Positions 4,583-5,043 of a stretch of 5,043 nucleotides of DNA are shown one piece after another. The stretch comes from an uncultured Pseudomonas sp. Its GTDB lineage: Bacteria; Pseudomonadota; Gammaproteobacteria; Pseudomonadales; Pseudomonadaceae. The stretch lies in assembly GCF_946885885.1 (NCBI RefSeq), contig NZ_CAMPHN010000270.1, positions 1 through 5,043 of the forward strand. Reading direction: 5' to 3'. The notes beneath the pieces are model-generated. The model was given only the letters and a program-made list of their open reading frames with translations. It had not been told where the DNA came from and made no database searches. The first letter of the stretch is position 1, and each line of letters begins with the position of its first letter. Position numbers and translations under genes: made by a program.

Positions 4583-5043
4583 ATGAGCGACCACAATCAA
4601 GGTCTCGCAGCCAGCCCCGGCGATTGGCCGAAAGCGCTGTTTTATGTCGCGCTGCTGTTTTCCACCTTCCAGATCATCACTGCGGCCTTTCATCCGGTGT
4701 CCAGCCAGATCCTGCGTGCGGTGCATGTCGGTTTCTTGTTGCTGGTGGTGTTTCTCTGTTTTCCGGCACGCGGCAAGGGCCAGCCTTGGCAGCCCATGGC
4801 CTGGTTGCTGGGCTTGGCCGGCATGGCCACTGCGGTCTACCAGTGGTATTTCGAAGCCGACCTGATCCAGCGTTCAGGCGACCTGACCAGCAGCGACATG
4901 GTCGTGGGCCTGGTGCTGATCGTTCTCGTGTTCGAGGCGGCCCGCCGCGTCATGGGCATTGCCCTGCCGCTCATCTGCGCGCTGTTTCTGGTGTATGGCT
5001 TGTTCGGCCAGTATTTGCCGGGCGATCTGATGCACCGCGGTTA
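4583..5043 (+). CDS. TAXI-type TRAP transporter fused permease (4TM-12TM), N-terminal part
   Basis: Inner-membrane permease of a TRAP transporter, in which the small DctQ-like and large DctM-like subunits are fused, as is usual for TAXI systems. The frame runs open from ATG 4583 through 153 codons to the window edge; complete members are usually 600-850 residues, so most of the DctM part is missing. Hydrophobic segments lie at about residues 17-36, 43-61, 71-90, 106-118 and 124-144. The stretch around FEADLIQRSGDLT (90-102) followed by a membrane segment and FEAARRVMG (117-125) is typical of the start of these fusion proteins. GAGGG (4568-4572) is the likely ribosome binding site, ten bases from the ATG. 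It follows the binding protein gene on the same strand, separated by a palindrome and a terminator-like hairpin, and presumably depends on the same sigma-54 promoter. No separate promoter was convincing. The remainder lies outside the window. Confidence 0.92.
   Translation, partial: MSDHNQGLAASPGDWPKALFYVALLFSTFQIITAAFHPVSSQILRAVHVGFLLLVVFLCFPARGKGQPWQPMAWLLGLAGMATAVYQWYFEADLIQRSGDLTSSDMVVGLVLIVLVFEAARRVMGIALPLICALFLVYGLFGQYLPGDLMHRG

Noticed and set aside
3370..4596. 408-codon minus-strand open frame opposite the TRAP binding protein
   Set aside because: The plus-strand product has a signal peptide and TAXI signatures; the reverse frame is a codon-bias shadow that runs through the palindromic gap.

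Overview
The window looks like chromosomal DNA of a Pseudomonas-type gammaproteobacterium. The base composition is high in GC with strong third-position GC. The gaps between genes carry GTAG-led palindromes of the kind scattered through Pseudomonas genomes. An A-rich AAnAAnAA motif of the Hfq/Crc type, a pseudomonad hallmark, precedes one start codon. Species cannot be fixed from the sequence alone.

Left part (1-1405): a GcvA-like LysR-family regulator on the minus strand, cut by the window edge, is divergent from a small malonate-semialdehyde-decarboxylase-like tautomerase. A perfect 7-7-7 inverted repeat lies directly against the regulator's start codon and contains a T-N11-A LysR box at its centre.

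Middle part (1406-3375): a complete 450-residue DctD/NtrC-type response regulator that activates sigma-54 RNA polymerase. It is followed by a 505-base gene-free stretch with two REP-like palindromes and then a compact control region: two 20-base direct repeats exactly 32 bases apart (candidate activator sites), a near-consensus -24/-12 sigma-54 promoter, a leader hairpin, an Hfq/Crc-type motif and a good ribosome binding site.

Right part (3376-5043): the periplasmic binding protein of a TAXI-type TRAP transporter, a 253-base gap with a large nested palindrome and a terminator-like hairpin, and the first 153 codons of the fused TRAP permease, cut by the window edge.

The main inference is that the response regulator drives the TRAP operon directly downstream through the tandem sites and the sigma-54 promoter, with a second layer of carbon catabolite control through Hfq/Crc. 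The gap hairpins would favour binding protein over permease. The transported substrate and the sensor kinase are not identifiable here. The components belong to known families; the particular regulatory arrangement is the most interesting thing in the window, and nothing here proves a wholly new system.
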